A DNA stretch of 64,000 bases from Macrothele yani (Eukaryota; Arthropoda; Arachnida; Araneae; Macrothelidae). The translations under genes were made by a program, and so were the position numbers. Numbering within the stretch: the first letter of the stretch is position 1; each line of letters starts with the position of its first letter. Below are positions 1 to 11,400 of this stretch, one piece after another. The notes beneath the pieces are model-generated. The model saw only the letters and a list, made by a program, of their open reading frames with translations, ran no database searches and was not told the origin of the DNA. The stretch spans positions 141,394,541-141,458,540 of the forward strand of contig CM077012.1 of assembly GCA_039090855.1 (NCBI GenBank), read 5' to 3'.

Positions 1-1439
1 ATAAACTTGTGCATGATTCATACAATCTTCCCCATGGCCTTTCTGTAACTTTAAGTATGTGTCTTTGCAAGTTTCGACAAGTTTCTGACAAAATGTCATG
101 CAACTTCGTTGATCAATTTTTTCCGACAGGACAAATGCGACGCACAGCTTCACACACGTTAAGAACAAAGGACCACTGTAGAAAAACCGGACGAGCAAGG
201 GAGACGTGACTCTACATGCGTTGTAGGTTCCAAGGTCAACCTGTGCCAAAACCGCTTCCTGTTGTGTCTAGCAGTTGCGAACTTAATCTAAAATTTCGAA
301 CTTTTTTTCTCCCTTTTTTTTTTTTTCTTTATTTGGATACATTTAAAATTTTATAATAGCATTTTACATTCTGAAATTTCATTTATACATCTTTCACATT
401 TATACATTTTTTAAGGCCATCGCCTAGAAAAACAAACAACCAGTCTTGCATTCAGAGATTCTTTTCCGGGGGGGGGGGGGGGGGCAATTACAAAATTTGA
501 GGGAGCTGAAACTTGTTGGCTGATTATATACATACATATAATCACAATTTTATTATTTATATATTCATTAATATATAAAAAAAATTAGAGTATAAACATT
601 TCTTATGCTTGTATATTGCACATGCAAGTCATTAAAAATGCAAAAATGTTATACTTTTGCTTTAATTCAGTAATGCATTAAGGATTTCACCATGGAGTGG
701 AGTAAAATATTGAAGATGCTAGTAAGATAACGCTGTGCCGGAGAAAATACCCCTCCCCCTAAAATATTAGGAGTGGTAAAAATGTCTTCGCCTTGTGATT
801 AAGGAATCATTACAGTGTTACCTGAAAACGTATGGTGTAAACCATTCCCCTGCCGTTTGGTTTCAGCCCCTTTACATTATTTAGATTTGCACATAGTAAT
901 AAAAAAAAACTGTTTGGATGCCAGTTTGAGATGCCTCGATTTTTTTTTTTTTTTTTGTTACAGGGTATAAACCACCCACCGCCAGGGGGAAAACACTTTC
1001 TAATAATTTTCTATTGTTCAAAATTAGGTAGCAAATATTTTGTTGTATTAGAAGCACTATAATATCACGTTAGCTACACTGAGGCTTAACCGTATACATG
1101 AAAAGTCGGCATCCAGAAGACTGAAATAAAGCTGAATGCCAGCTTCCAAAATATGATGATTTATTGCTTTGCAAACATCGCTACTTTGTGGAATTAGGTT
1201 TTTATTGAGGAAGTAGTGCGAGTTGTCGGTGCTTGAAAATTCATTCCTTCAGCGAGGACTATTTAATTGTTTCATTGAAGGATGATAGAAATTTCAGATT
1301 GAAATCCACGTGCTTTTTATTACTATTATAATATGTTCCCTCATTTTCTTAATTTTTTTAAAGTTAATTTCTCAATTATTCAGCTATAAACGAAATCAAG
1401 TAGACTAAATATCAGGGGAGATCGCCCAAAAACCTACGG
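1..1439. other. AT-rich DNA, no gene seen
   Basis: No coding signal or known repeat is recognised here. Visible are a run of G at about 468-484, T-rich runs near 305-330 and 941-956, and AT-rich simple sequence around 520-580. Short open frames are not convincing. Confidence 0.6.
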
Positions 1440-1443
1440 GGGC

Positions 1444-1623
1444 TGTAACGTACCAGGAGATGTGACGTACCTGCCAGAAGGACGCACACGACATAAAGGC
1501 AAATAGTGATCAGAATAAAATGTCCGCGTAGCTCAATTGGTAGAGCAACTTATTCCGGAATGAGGGGACCCGGGTTCGAACCCCGGCGCGGATAAAATTG
1601 ACGGAGAAATTTACTTCGTTATA
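1444..1623 (+). repeat. 5' LTR of TRIM copy 1
   Basis: This 180-bp LTR carries two near-repeats of a GTACC-containing segment at its start, an AATAAA polyadenylation-type hexamer at about 1513-1518, and a tRNA-like sequence at 1522-1593. The ends, TGTAACG and CGTTATA, are imperfectly inverted rather than the usual TG...CA. Confidence 0.85.
1522..1593 (+). tRNA. tRNA-Arg(CCG)-like sequence inside the 5' LTR
   Basis: This 72-nt sequence folds as a cloverleaf. The acceptor arms GTCCGCG and CGCGGAT pair over 7 bp, GCTC and GAGC form the D stem, and CCGGG with CCCGG forms the T stem around TTCGAAC. A box (TAGCTCAATTGG) and B box (GGTTCGAAC) are intact. The best anticodon stem, CTTAT/ATGAG, leaves a 6-nt loop TCCGGA instead of 7. 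CCG would read arginine CGG codons. No CCA is encoded. Because it repeats with every LTR, it is more likely an LTR-borne Pol III promoter or tRNA mimic than a working tRNA gene. Confidence 0.7.
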
Positions 1624-1624
1624 A

Positions 1625-1636
1625 TGGCGCCCGAAC
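1625..1636 (+). promoter_or_regulatory. Primer binding site of TRIM copy 1
   Basis: TGGCGCCCGAAC lies one base inside the 5' LTR. It is the exact complement of the last 12 nt of tRNA-Lys(UUU) including CCA, the primer class used by many retroelements. Its place next to the LTR fits initiation of minus-strand DNA synthesis. Confidence 0.82.
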
Positions 1637-1750
1637 TATCCGGATGACCCGACCGTTCACAATCTCGCAATGGTGTGATGTTATTTCCACACCGCGAGAT
1701 AGGAAAAATAAGAGCAGCACTTCGAAAAAAAAAAAAAAATAATAATAATA

Positions 1751-1762
1751 AGGGGGAGATGA
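1751..1762 (+). promoter_or_regulatory. Polypurine tract of TRIM copy 1
   Basis: A purine-rich run (GGGGGAGATGA with one T) directly precedes the 3' LTR and follows poly-A and an AAT repeat. Its position fits the plus-strand primer of an LTR retroelement. Confidence 0.75.
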
Positions 1763-1942
1763 TGTAACGTACCAGGAGATGTGACGTACCTGCCAGAAGG
1801 ACGCACACGACATAAAGGCAAATAGTGATCAGAATAAAATGTCCGCGTAGCTCAAGTGGTAGAGCAACTTATTCCGGAATGAGGGGACCCGGGTTCGAAT
1901 CCTGGCGCGGATAAAAATGACGGAGAAATTCACTTCGTTATA
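1763..1942 (+). repeat. 3' LTR of TRIM copy 1
   Basis: This 180-bp LTR matches the 5' LTR apart from a few substitutions, including AATTGG to AAGTGG in the A box and GAACCCC to GAATCCT in the T arm. It ends CGTTATA, followed by the GGGC target duplication. Confidence 0.85.
1841..1912 (+). tRNA. tRNA-Arg-like sequence inside the 3' LTR
   Basis: This is the same 72-nt cloverleaf as in the 5' LTR. The A box is altered (CAAGTGG) and the T-arm 3' side reads TCCTGG, which weakens one pair. The acceptor arm is intact. Confidence 0.6.
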
Positions 1943-1946
1943 GGGC

Positions 1947-3740
1947 GTTCATGGACTTTCGGGAGGGGAGGGGGGGGCAAAGCCCCGCCGAGAAGATGCT
2001 TGAATACATCACTGCGAACAACCGAAGTTCCGCTTATTTAAAATAACGGAAGCCAGTAATCTGGCGATCTAAGAGTATATAAAAAGATTTATATCGCTTA
2101 ACACAATACGGTTGTAATGTTTCTTGCCTTATGGAAGTACATACTGTAAAAGAAAGCCTTGTAAAACGTAGAACAAATTGTTCCTGTTTTTAAAGTTTTG
2201 ATGTTCCTTATTATCCACGACCTTGCATTTTATACTGCCCTTCATCTGCGCCAAGCATGAGAGATAGGGTAATACAACACCTACAATGAAGACAATAAAG
2301 CATGGATTTTTTAGGACGATAGTCTTGAATTCAAAAATCATCATACAGGCTCTTCTGAAAAACCAACCTGTATCAAAGGTGAAGGATGATGCCAAGCTTC
2401 AGGTGAGGAGGTTAGCCTTTTTTCGGAAGTGGGGGTTAGGAATGCGGACGAATCAGAAAAACAAGCAGCTGTGCATAAGGTCACAAAACAAATAAACCGG
2501 AAAATCAGATGATGCCGTGAAGTAAAGCATTTTTCGGCGTATAAATCGAGACTTCTTTCTTCAGAAGTCCGGGCCTCGACTTATACGCCACATCGACTTC
2601 TCTATTGAAATTTCTCAATGAGAAAAAAATGGTGCCTTAAATTCGGTATTGAACAATGCACACGAAACTAAAAATTACGTTCATAAGAAACCATTCGGAA
2701 AGCGTACGAAATGTAATATTCGGTTCACTAAGAACTGGTTTAAAAGCTGGTGAAACGGATATTTTCGTTCAATGTAAACATTAAAATATCCGTGACCAAT
2801 TTGAAGTGCAAGCTGTCGTATGTTAATTGCACCCCCCTCGCGATCTCTCCAACACCCCGTGGGTTGCATTCACCTCAGATTTTGCAAAGCCACTAGAGCT
2901 ACAATAGGTGCATCTCACTTAACTCGCAATAATTAAACCTCTGAAACACGTCGCTGCAGCGCAGTAGATTGGCTGGTGACAATTGTGCCGGCAGCCGGCG
3001 GCTAATGCGTTTTAGGGATAGTAATGATCAAGACAGCCTTTTTTTTTTTTTTGCTCTGCCAATCTCTCAGTTGTATCTCTCAATTAAATTAAAATCAACT
3101 ATTGCTTTCATTTATTAACCTTATTTTTATTTATTTCATGTTTCTGATTGAAATCAAAACCTCTTTTGGTTTGCGATTCCAATCGGCCTCTGTGAGAAAG
3201 CAATGAACCATAACTCAGCTGCAAGCATCACGCTTATTTGGTACACTTGTGTGACCTTGTGTTGTTTCACTTTTACGTGGCGAATTCTCCGACTGTTCGG
3301 TCGGAGGGAAGGGGAACGGTAGTATCAGTTCGTTAGAAAAAAAAAATTACGAAATTCAATTTTTTTCCGAAAAAAAAATGCGGAAACTTCTTCACTTTAC
3401 TTTTTTTTTTATATTTACTGAAACATTGAAAATATAGTTTCAGAATTTCGGAACACTAACTGTATTTGTTCTGGCCTCGTCTCAGACACAGGATTGATTT
3501 ATCTGTGAATGAAAATTAAGAAATTGAAAAAATAACACATTTGACTTACATTCAACTTCATTTCTCCATACCCACTTATAAGCCAAAAAACACCATACTT
3601 AAAAATAAAGGGGCACCCTGGAGAATAACGTTCAGATCTTATAATCAATGGCTGTAACGGAGGCTGCAATTGTAAGATCATAAGCTGATGCTTGTGCGAA
3701 TAACTGGTGGCTGGCTATATGAGTTCAGCATTTCTCCCTC
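1947..3740. other. Unassigned DNA
   Basis: No gene is recognised. Small open frames around 2129-2495 and 2681-2869 lack family features. A hairpin at 2536-2589 is listed separately. Confidence 0.5.
2536..2589. repeat. Compound hairpin
   Basis: GGCGTATAAATCGAG at 2536-2550 and CTCGACTTATACGCC at 2575-2589 are inverted copies with one mismatch. Inside them, ACTTCT and AGAAGT extend the stem to a 6-nt loop. It may be a remnant of a small palindromic MITE-like element. Confidence 0.55.
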
Positions 3741-3744
3741 TTTT

Positions 3745-3945
3745 GAGAGAGGGGGGGGTAACGACCACCGTGAGCAACTAAATGGGCTATCAGCAGTCGC
3801 CCGTCCCTAATTTAAGGCCCCTGGTTGCGAGGAATGGAGACAGCCAATGTCATAAGTAAAACGAAAAACACACCATACATGCCTCACGCGGAATTCGAAC
3901 CCAGACCCATCTCGGCTTTATCTCGTTAGCTGGACGTCGAAGAAA
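3745..3945 (-). mobile_element. tRNA-derived SINE, copy 1
   Basis: Read on the minus strand, a B-box-like GGGTTCGAATTCC lies at about 3890-3905, followed downstream by a conserved body ending in a segment with GACGGGCGACTGCTGAT and GTTGCTCACGGTGGTCGT. The same body is shared with 49500-49711 and, in part, 42340-42490 and 42625-42845. The A-box half is poorly preserved. Confidence 0.65.
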
Positions 3946-4317
3946 CACGGTAAGCTTTTCCTTCTGAACTTCGTATGAATGTTGTTATGAATTCCTGTAA
4001 TCAAAATTCCTGATTTTCTTGTGTTTCACAGACGCTCTTGCAAGAGCATATATAAAGTATGTGACGTATGTCTCTATTTAACCTTAATTTTGAGTTACTG
4101 TTTTCTTATGCAAACTTTATTTGTTCTCATTAAATATTTTCACGCTAACGACTCATTACTCATTACTTCCCAGAACACCTTTTAGATTTTGATATCACTG
4201 ACAGTGAGTCAGAACAACATAAAAATACTACATTGAATATATAGAGTATGGAGTTGGTGGAGATTTGTAGAGACTGCTAGTAGATTGTTATACGTCGATA
4301 TAAAGCCTGTTGATATA

Positions 4318-5510
4318 CACTGAGTGGACAAATTATTATGGACAACAGACCATTTTGTACAAAGTAGCTGTCCCGAAGATGCTGCTGACGCAAGATGGCC
4401 GAATCAGAGTAAAAAGGGAGCGCTAAAGGCATGCAGAGACTGATGAAGTGCACTGCGCAAGAAATAATGGGTAAAAGGCGTGACCTGACAGACTTTGAAC
4501 GTGGAATGATCCTGGGTGCTCGAGGCATTGTGGCAAGCCTGAGCAAAACTGCTGCACCTGTAGAATGTTAGAGGACAGCAGCTGTTGAAATTTACAGAGA
4601 GTGGACCACCAGTCAATAAACCGGGGCTGAGAGCAAGGCGCGTGGTCGCCAACGGCTACTGGATGCTCGAGCTGAGGGGTGAGTATGCAGTCCTGTTCAA
4701 TCCAACTGATGGGCAACACTTCGTCAGATCATAGATAACCTGAATCAGGAACCGCAAGTCTGATGGCTTCTCAACGCACAATTCGCCGTACATTACATCG
4801 TATGGGCTACAGAAGCAGACGGCCTGTCCATAAGCTATTGCTATCTGCAGCGAAAAAGAAAAAATGACTCCATTTCGCTCAGGAACACAAGAATTGGACA
4901 GTCAAGGAGTGGAAAAGGGTAATGTGATCCCACAAATCACGTTTTCAACTACATCATGCAGATGGAAGGGTGAGGATATGGAGACAGCCGCACGAAAGTA
5001 TGGACCCATCTTTCATCGTTACTACTCTTCAAGCTGGGGGAGGCTACGTTATGGTCTGGGACATGTTTTCGTGGGAGTGTTTAAGCACTTTTATTTGTAT
5101 GGAGCAACCTCTGACTGCCCAATGGTAAGTAAATATCGTTGCCAACCAAGTCCACCCAATTACGTTGATGATTTATCCCAATGGATGTGGATACTTACAG
5201 CAGGACAATGCTCACATTTTACGTGAATGGTTTGAGGAACAACACGGAGACTTTTCTCAGCTAGAGTGGCCTCCTCGATCACCAGATCTAAATCCAACTG
5301 AGAGTTTGTGGGACGAAGTCGAAAGGGGTATCAGACAGTTAGATCCGCTACCATCAAATCTTCAAGAGCTGGAGGGTGCAGTTCTTCGCATTCGGGCTAA
5401 TATACATTTAATAGAGTCCATACCAAGAAGAATTCAAGCAGTATTAAGGGAAAAGGTGGTCCAACAGCGTACTAACCAAGTGATCATAATAATTTGATGG
5501 CCATTCAGTG
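4318..5510 (+). mobile_element. Tc1-type DNA transposon, decayed
   Basis: The ends are inverted: CACTGAGTGG at the left, and on the opposite strand CACTGAATGG at the right, both followed within about 10 bp by AATTATTATG. TA dinucleotides flank at 4316-4317 and 5511-5512, as expected for Tc1/mariner. The 1,193-bp length fits a full element with one transposase gene, which is broken here. Confidence 0.8.
4467..5496 (+). pseudogene. Tc1 transposase pseudogene
   Basis: Transposases of this family cut and paste their own element using an RNase H-like DDE domain. Translation from 4467 gives a helix-turn-helix start resembling LTDFERGMILGAR. A later frame (from about 5165) gives LQQDNAH, then LEWPPRSPDLNPTESLWDEVER, the second Asp and final Glu region. 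Frameshifts and stops separate the pieces. The second Asp to the Glu has only about 31 residues between, where the family has 34, so a few codons are lost after DNA. The C-terminus ends in VVQQRTN shortly before the right inverted repeat. It cannot be functional. Confidence 0.75.
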
Positions 5511-5512
5511 TA

Positions 5513-6465
5513 CATTGGATTGACGAACAAGTGTCATTACTATACGACTGATATCTTCGTTGATACCAGCGAGATTATATTATGGTAGTGAAGTAGATTG
5601 ATGTCCTGGAGTGCAAAATGTTTGAAATTACGTTGATGCTCCTTCTATCTGGCCGGTTGAATATTTGTTTCTGAAATGTGATTTATGTGCAACGAAGCTA
5701 TCTCAGAACATTAGCAAATTAGTTAACCAATAAGTTAACCATTTAAAACTAACAAAGTTAAAACTGTGTAAGTAACAGTGATCGGCTACATCAATCGGGT
5801 GGAATTGTGGTTAAGTATGATTATATCAGTTTCTGTATCTGTTGCATGCCATTTTTTTGGTCTACGAAGTATGTGAAAACTCATGCTATTTAGTAACAGT
5901 ATGTCCGTCTGTGGACAGTCTATCTCTGCATCTATTAGCCGTTATGACGATTCGTAGTTTGAAAGTACACAAAAGGAAAACTCAGTAAAACAGTGCTACT
6001 TACACCCAGGTTTTCGAATATTCCTTGACTTAAGTAGAAGATTGAATCACCGAACAGGTAACACATAATATTCACATTCATAGAACTATTCGTAAAGAGA
6101 GTGAGCGAAGTCCTATATCAGTACAGACATTCAAGTTGCATGGTCTCTATACTAATGTCAATTATCATGACTTGACTGACAGCCAGCCATATCCCAAAGA
6201 AAAAAATTTCTGCGAGTTCAGATGTGCCGTTTAGTACGGTATACATAAAGAGAAGTAACCAAAATTTACGTGGATGAAAAAGTAAACAAAAGCGGAAGCT
6301 AAGAAATGCAGTATACGTAACACTGTATTTGAAAAATCTATTTTCTACAGCTTGAATTATACGGAACTATGGTCCATGAATTTTGTACTTTTCTAATGCG
6401 CTACTCAAAGGGATAGATTCACATATATGTGTGCACGTTACCATTTACCTCGATATTTACTTTAT
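5513..6465. other. Unassigned DNA
   Basis: No coding region or repeat recognised. Confidence 0.5.
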
Positions 6466-7065
6466 TCCATATCACTGCTTCTAAAAATCCAAATGAAAAA
6501 ATGTTTTTTTCGTCAGATACCTTTTACTATGAAGAACACTTTGGCATTATTTTCTGTCTCAAATGATGCTCAGTTTTCTTGCTAAGGACGTATGCATATA
6601 CTGTTTCTGCTGCTGTTAGTGCTTCTCAGCCGTTGGCGTCGTAGGGCTTTCTTCATGATGATCATTTGCATGCATTTTCTCTTTCTTCATAATGTACATT
6701 CTTGCCGCTTCGTGGGGAGCAAATGGGTATATCTGACTGAAGGAACCTCCGCTTCTAAAGTGCCGATTAAAAACTTGTTTTTCCATTTGTTGTTGTTAGT
6801 ATGGACAGTATTTGTATACTTTTCTCTACTTCTCATTATGTATATTTTTTTCGCTAAAGTGCGCATTCGTATATTCCCACTTACGCCCACATCTTTGTTT
6901 GTAAAAGCCAGACTGAAAAAACAGTTTTTTGCGCTGGTTGGTTACCTTGCTTATGAAGAGCAATTTGCATGCATTTTCTACTTCAGAAATGCATAGTTTT
7001 CCCGCTAGGATGAACAAACGTATATTTTATATTGCTACCATATTAATGCTCCACCATAAATATCT
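6465..7065. repeat. Decayed satellite block A
   Basis: About four degenerate units of very roughly 150-160 bp. They share phrases such as CTTCTAAAAATCC, ATTTGCATGCATTTTCT and CCGCTAG...CGTAT. The same phrases recur at 36285-37400. A long open frame on the plus strand (6592-6996) is a by-product of the T-rich repeat. Confidence 0.5.
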
Positions 7066-8478
7066 CTTTGCGTTCGACTAAGTTTAACATTTTGTTAGCT
7101 GTCCTGAATCTTGTTTTGATAATGATCAAGTTTGATCATTACGACATTTCCACACTTTCTTTTGAGTTAAACGAGGAGGTCATTACACCCAAAAATATGA
7201 TAACATCCTTTTTTTTTTATTCCAAAATGGCAAGGGCCGCGGAAAGTGAAGTTCGTTGACCGGGCCTGAAATTTCGAATCGTGGTGCACCCCCTCCCTTC
7301 CCGTGTCCCGGAACAAATAAAAAAAAAAAAACAATGCGCAAGGAGCTTTGTTAGGGATTAGGACCACCTGACCATTCACTTAGAGGAACTTTCTAAGGCA
7401 CATCATAACAATAGCACATATGCCAAATCAAAAAATAGTAAAAATGAAAATTTTGGCTGGAATGCTTGACCGGGTCAGGGCCCTGGCGGCCCGGGCGGTT
7501 CCGTCGCCGCTGCAAAGTGGCCTTGCATTCTGATAGTTTCTGTAAGCATGAACACTTCGTACTTATCTTCCCAAGGGAGAAACATTTCTTAGTTGTCTTT
7601 GACCATATAATAACTGACGGCCTATAACTAAATCTGTTTTGAGCCAGAAATCTGATTTCACTGCAACATCGGAACGGCTAACGCCTATTCTGAAAATAAT
7701 GGGAAAAGATTTCGACAACCACTGTACAAATGTCTATAAAGGTGTTACTGATTCATCAGAAGCTGTATTATAAGTCATTGTACACACCAAAATTTTCAGC
7801 TGTACTTCTTAGGTTCATATCTTCCTTGATTTCCTACAGTATTTTGAACTTTTCAAAGGATGGGAATGTTTTTACCCTTCTTCTCACCTGAGGATCGAAG
7901 CATTATCCTTCTCAGTTAACAATCAAAAATTTCTGGTATGACTAATGCACTTGGAGTGGATTTTTTTAACTTCTGATAGGAAGTTTTGATAATTCAATGA
8001 AATCGTCCTGAAAGATGTGTGATTTCATGACAGGCATTCTATGCTTTTCTTTTAGATTCTTTGTGCACTTTTTCTTGAAACACAGGACATTATAATTCCT
8101 GCAGACAGCGCTTAGAAATACCGAACTTAAAATTTCTCACCTCATATCTAAAATTTTCTAAATGAACCGAATAAATGCATCTACTGCAGATCCATCCCCC
8201 ACCACAAGTTTCTATCTTTCAGTTGTGTATAGAATCCGAAAGTTGTACAATCTTATTTCAGCTACTTCGTTTTTAATACTTGTAGAAAATCTCCAGCTAC
8301 GAACCTTTAATTAGCTTTGATATTTTAGGAAGTCATCTTTAAAAGTTCAATTGATTAAAATGTCCTGCAGCACCTACATTGTAGTTCAGTATTACACACT
8401 GATATGCAGAACTTAAGGAACTTTGACACTGTTTCAAATGTCTGAAAAAAGTACTTGCCACTTGTAAACCTTTACGGC
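7066..8478. other. Unassigned DNA
   Basis: No gene seen. A G/C-rich patch occurs at about 7475-7510, and a C-rich stretch followed by poly-A at about 7290-7332 could be the tail of an old retroposon. Confidence 0.4.
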
Positions 8479-8479
8479 T

Positions 8480-11400
8480 ATATCATCATCATCATCATTG
8501 TCAACCATTATCAATCCACTGCTGGACGAAGGTCTCCCCAAGTTTCCTCCACAACGGTCTGTCTTGTGCCAGTCTCCTCCATGTCACCCCTGCATACTTT
8601 CGAATTTCATCCACCCATCTCCCATGTGGTCTTCTTCTGGGTCTTTTCCTGTCCCTTGGAATCCAATCTAAAATTTCGGCTGTCCATCGATGATCTGTCC
8701 TTCTGGCAGTATGTCCAGCCCATTGCCATTTCAGGGATTTAACTCTGATCATGATGTCTTCCACTCTTGTCATTTTTCGGATCCACGAGTTCCTCTTCTT
8801 ATCTCTCCTGGTTACACCAAGCATGCACCTCTCCATGCTTCTTTGAGTTGTCTGCAGCCTTTGTATGTCTCTTTTAGTTAAGGTCCACGTCTCCGCACCA
8901 TACGTAAGCACTGGAAGGATGCACTGATCAAACACTTTTCTTTTAAGACATAATGGCATATTGCTCTTGAAAATTATGCTGTTTCTTCCAAAAGCTCTCC
9001 AGGCAAGTTTTGTACGCCGATTAATTTCTTCATCAATGTGACCCTCACTTGATATCTGCTGTCCAAGATAAACGTACGTGTCTGTTATCTCCAGCCTTTC
9101 TCCATCAATCGATAAATCTTCATTTCTTGTAAAAGCATTGAACATCACTTTTGTCTTCTGAAAGTTCATTTTTAATCCCACTTCTTTACTCTTGTCAGCA
9201 AGTTCCTGGATCATACTCTGCAGCTCTGATGGGGTAGTTGCAAAAATGACTACGTCATCAGCAAAACGAAGGTGGGTTAGATAATCTCCATTAATCTTTA
9301 TCCCCTTGTTTTCCCAGCTCAGTGACTGAAAAACACCCTCCAATGTGGCATTAAAGAGCTTCGGAGATATGGTGTCACCTTGTCTCACTCCCTTCCCAAT
9401 TTTTACGTGTGTTGTATTTTTAAACAGCCTAATCTTTGCACTTGCATTTTCATAGATGTTATTAATAATATTAATGTATGCATCTTCAATACCGCAGGTT
9501 TTCAGAGCCATTGTAACTGCTGATGGTTTCACCGAATCAAAGGCTTTTTCATAATCAATAAAAGCCATGCACAATGGAAGTTCATATTCCCTCGCTCTTT
9601 CAATTTGTTCTCTCAGCACGTGGATATGATCTATTGTGCTGTAGCCACTCCTGAATCCAGCTTGTTCTCTCGGTTGAGCCATGTCCAGTGTTACCTTCAA
9701 GCGGTGTGAAAGAACTTTAGTGAAGATTTTATAAACTACTGATAGGAGGCTGATAGGTCTGTAGTTTCCGAGATCTTCAATGTCACCTTTCTTATGTAGC
9801 AGGATCATTGTAGCGGTGTTCCAATCCTCAGGAATCTTTCCTTCATTAAGGCATCGAGTGAAAATTTGGGCGAGTACTGTTTCAATTTCTCCACTTGCTT
9901 CTTGTATGATGTCTACAGTAATTCCATCTTCTCCTGGAGCTTTTCCTCGCTTCATGTTCTTGATTGCATGTGCAACTTCTGCTGGAAGGACTGGAGGAAC
10001 TCTGGTACTGGTATCTTTCATGATGTCTGGAGTGCATATATCATCCCTTTCATATAATTTGGAGTAGAAATCTTTCACTCTTGTCAAAATTTCGCCTCTA
10101 TTTCTTGTTACAGAACCGTCTTCTTTTCTCAGTGCCATAATCTGTTTTCTTCCCTTACTGAGATGTCCCTTTGCTATCTTTAGGCTTTGGTTGTTTTCAA
10201 TTGCTTTCCTCACTAGTTCACAGTTGAATTTCCTTACGTCTTCAGTGATACTTTTTCGTACTGTCTTGCATAGCTCTATATATTCCACTTTGGAAGTCAC
10301 ATCTTCTTTAGTTGTCCTCATCTCTCTTCTTTTTTGCATCAACATTTTGGTTTTTCCTGATAATTTGTTCACATGCAACTTGTTCTTAGACCCAGCTAAT
10401 TTTGTTGCTGTTTCCATAAGAGCTTTGGTTACTTTTCTGTTAACTTCAGAGATGTCCACTTCTTCCGATGTTAGGCCTTCTAAAGCTGAGAACCTGTTCT
10501 TCAGTTCTAACTTGAAGGTATTATGGTGTTTTTTAAGGTTGGTTATGTCAATAGATTTTGTTTGTCCTATGAGCTTGCCACGTTCAAGTTTAGTGTTGAG
10601 GTGCATCTTACATCTCACCAATCTATGGTCACTACCTGTGTTGAACTTGTTTAGCACACTGCAGTCTTCTATGACGAATTTTTTGTTACACATAATAAAA
10701 TCAATTTCACTTGTCGTCCCATTTGGATGTCTCCATGTCCATTTCCTGTGTGGCTTTTTCTTGAAAAAGGAGTTCAAGATGAAAAACCCTTCTGCCTCTG
10801 CAAACTCAACAAGAGTATTTCCACGCTGGTTTCTGTTTTGCCATGACCGAATTTACCTACTGAAGTTTCATTCTGTTGCCGTTGCCCTATTTTTGCATTG
10901 AAATCTCCCATAATTATCTTCAAATGCTGCTTACCTTTATTATTTAGATGACAAATTTCCTCATAAAATTCTTCAATTTCTTCTTCAGGATGACTTGTGG
11001 TGGGTGCATAAGTTTGAATAATCTGAGCCTGGTATCTTTTCGAGAGTTGGATAACAAGTCTTGCAGCTCTGTCAGAGGAACTTTCAACTTCTACAACTTT
11101 GTCCTTCAGTTTCTTGTTTATTATAAATCCAACACCACTAGTTCTGCCAGTATCTGTCCCACGATAGTAGAAGAGATGTCCACTTTTCAGTTCGATGAGA
11201 TCTTCTCCTTTTCTCCTTACCTCACTTAGCCCCACGATGTCCCACTTGATCCTTTGTAGTTCCTCTTCCAATTCAAGAAGCCTTGAATCAGAAGATATGG
11301 AGCGTCCATTGTAAGTAGCCAAGGTCAGCATCAGATGGCAGCCTAGTCCGGTCCTCCGGGGATTCTTAGCACCCTCTGCCTTCATGTCGCACTGGCCGCT

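Larger units (their letters stand above)
1440..1946 (+). mobile_element. TRIM (miniature LTR retroelement), copy 1
   Basis: The element proper is 1444-1942 (499 bp), flanked by a GGGC target duplication at 1440-1443 and 1943-1946. It has two 180-bp LTRs beginning TGTAACG and ending CGTTATA, around only 139 bp of internal DNA. One base after the 5' LTR lies TGGCGCCCGAAC, a primer binding site. A purine run, AAGGGGGAGATGA, sits directly before the 3' LTR. No protein is encoded, so movement would need enzymes from an autonomous LTR element elsewhere. Each LTR contains a tRNA-like sequence. The two LTRs differ at about five positions, so this is not a brand-new insertion. Size and layout fit TRIMs (terminal-repeat retrotransposons in miniature). 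Confidence 0.88.

Noticed and set aside
1444..1942. Two directly repeated tRNA genes or a CRISPR-like repeat pair
   Set aside because: Primer site, purine tract, internal region and target duplication show LTR-element structure; only two units exist per locus.
6592..6996. 134-codon hydrophobic plus-strand frame
   Set aside because: It lies within the decayed satellite; T-rich codons give Phe/Leu runs that mimic membrane segments.
10191..10901. 236-codon plus-strand frame
   Set aside because: It is antisense to the RTE reverse transcriptase, which explains the region fully.
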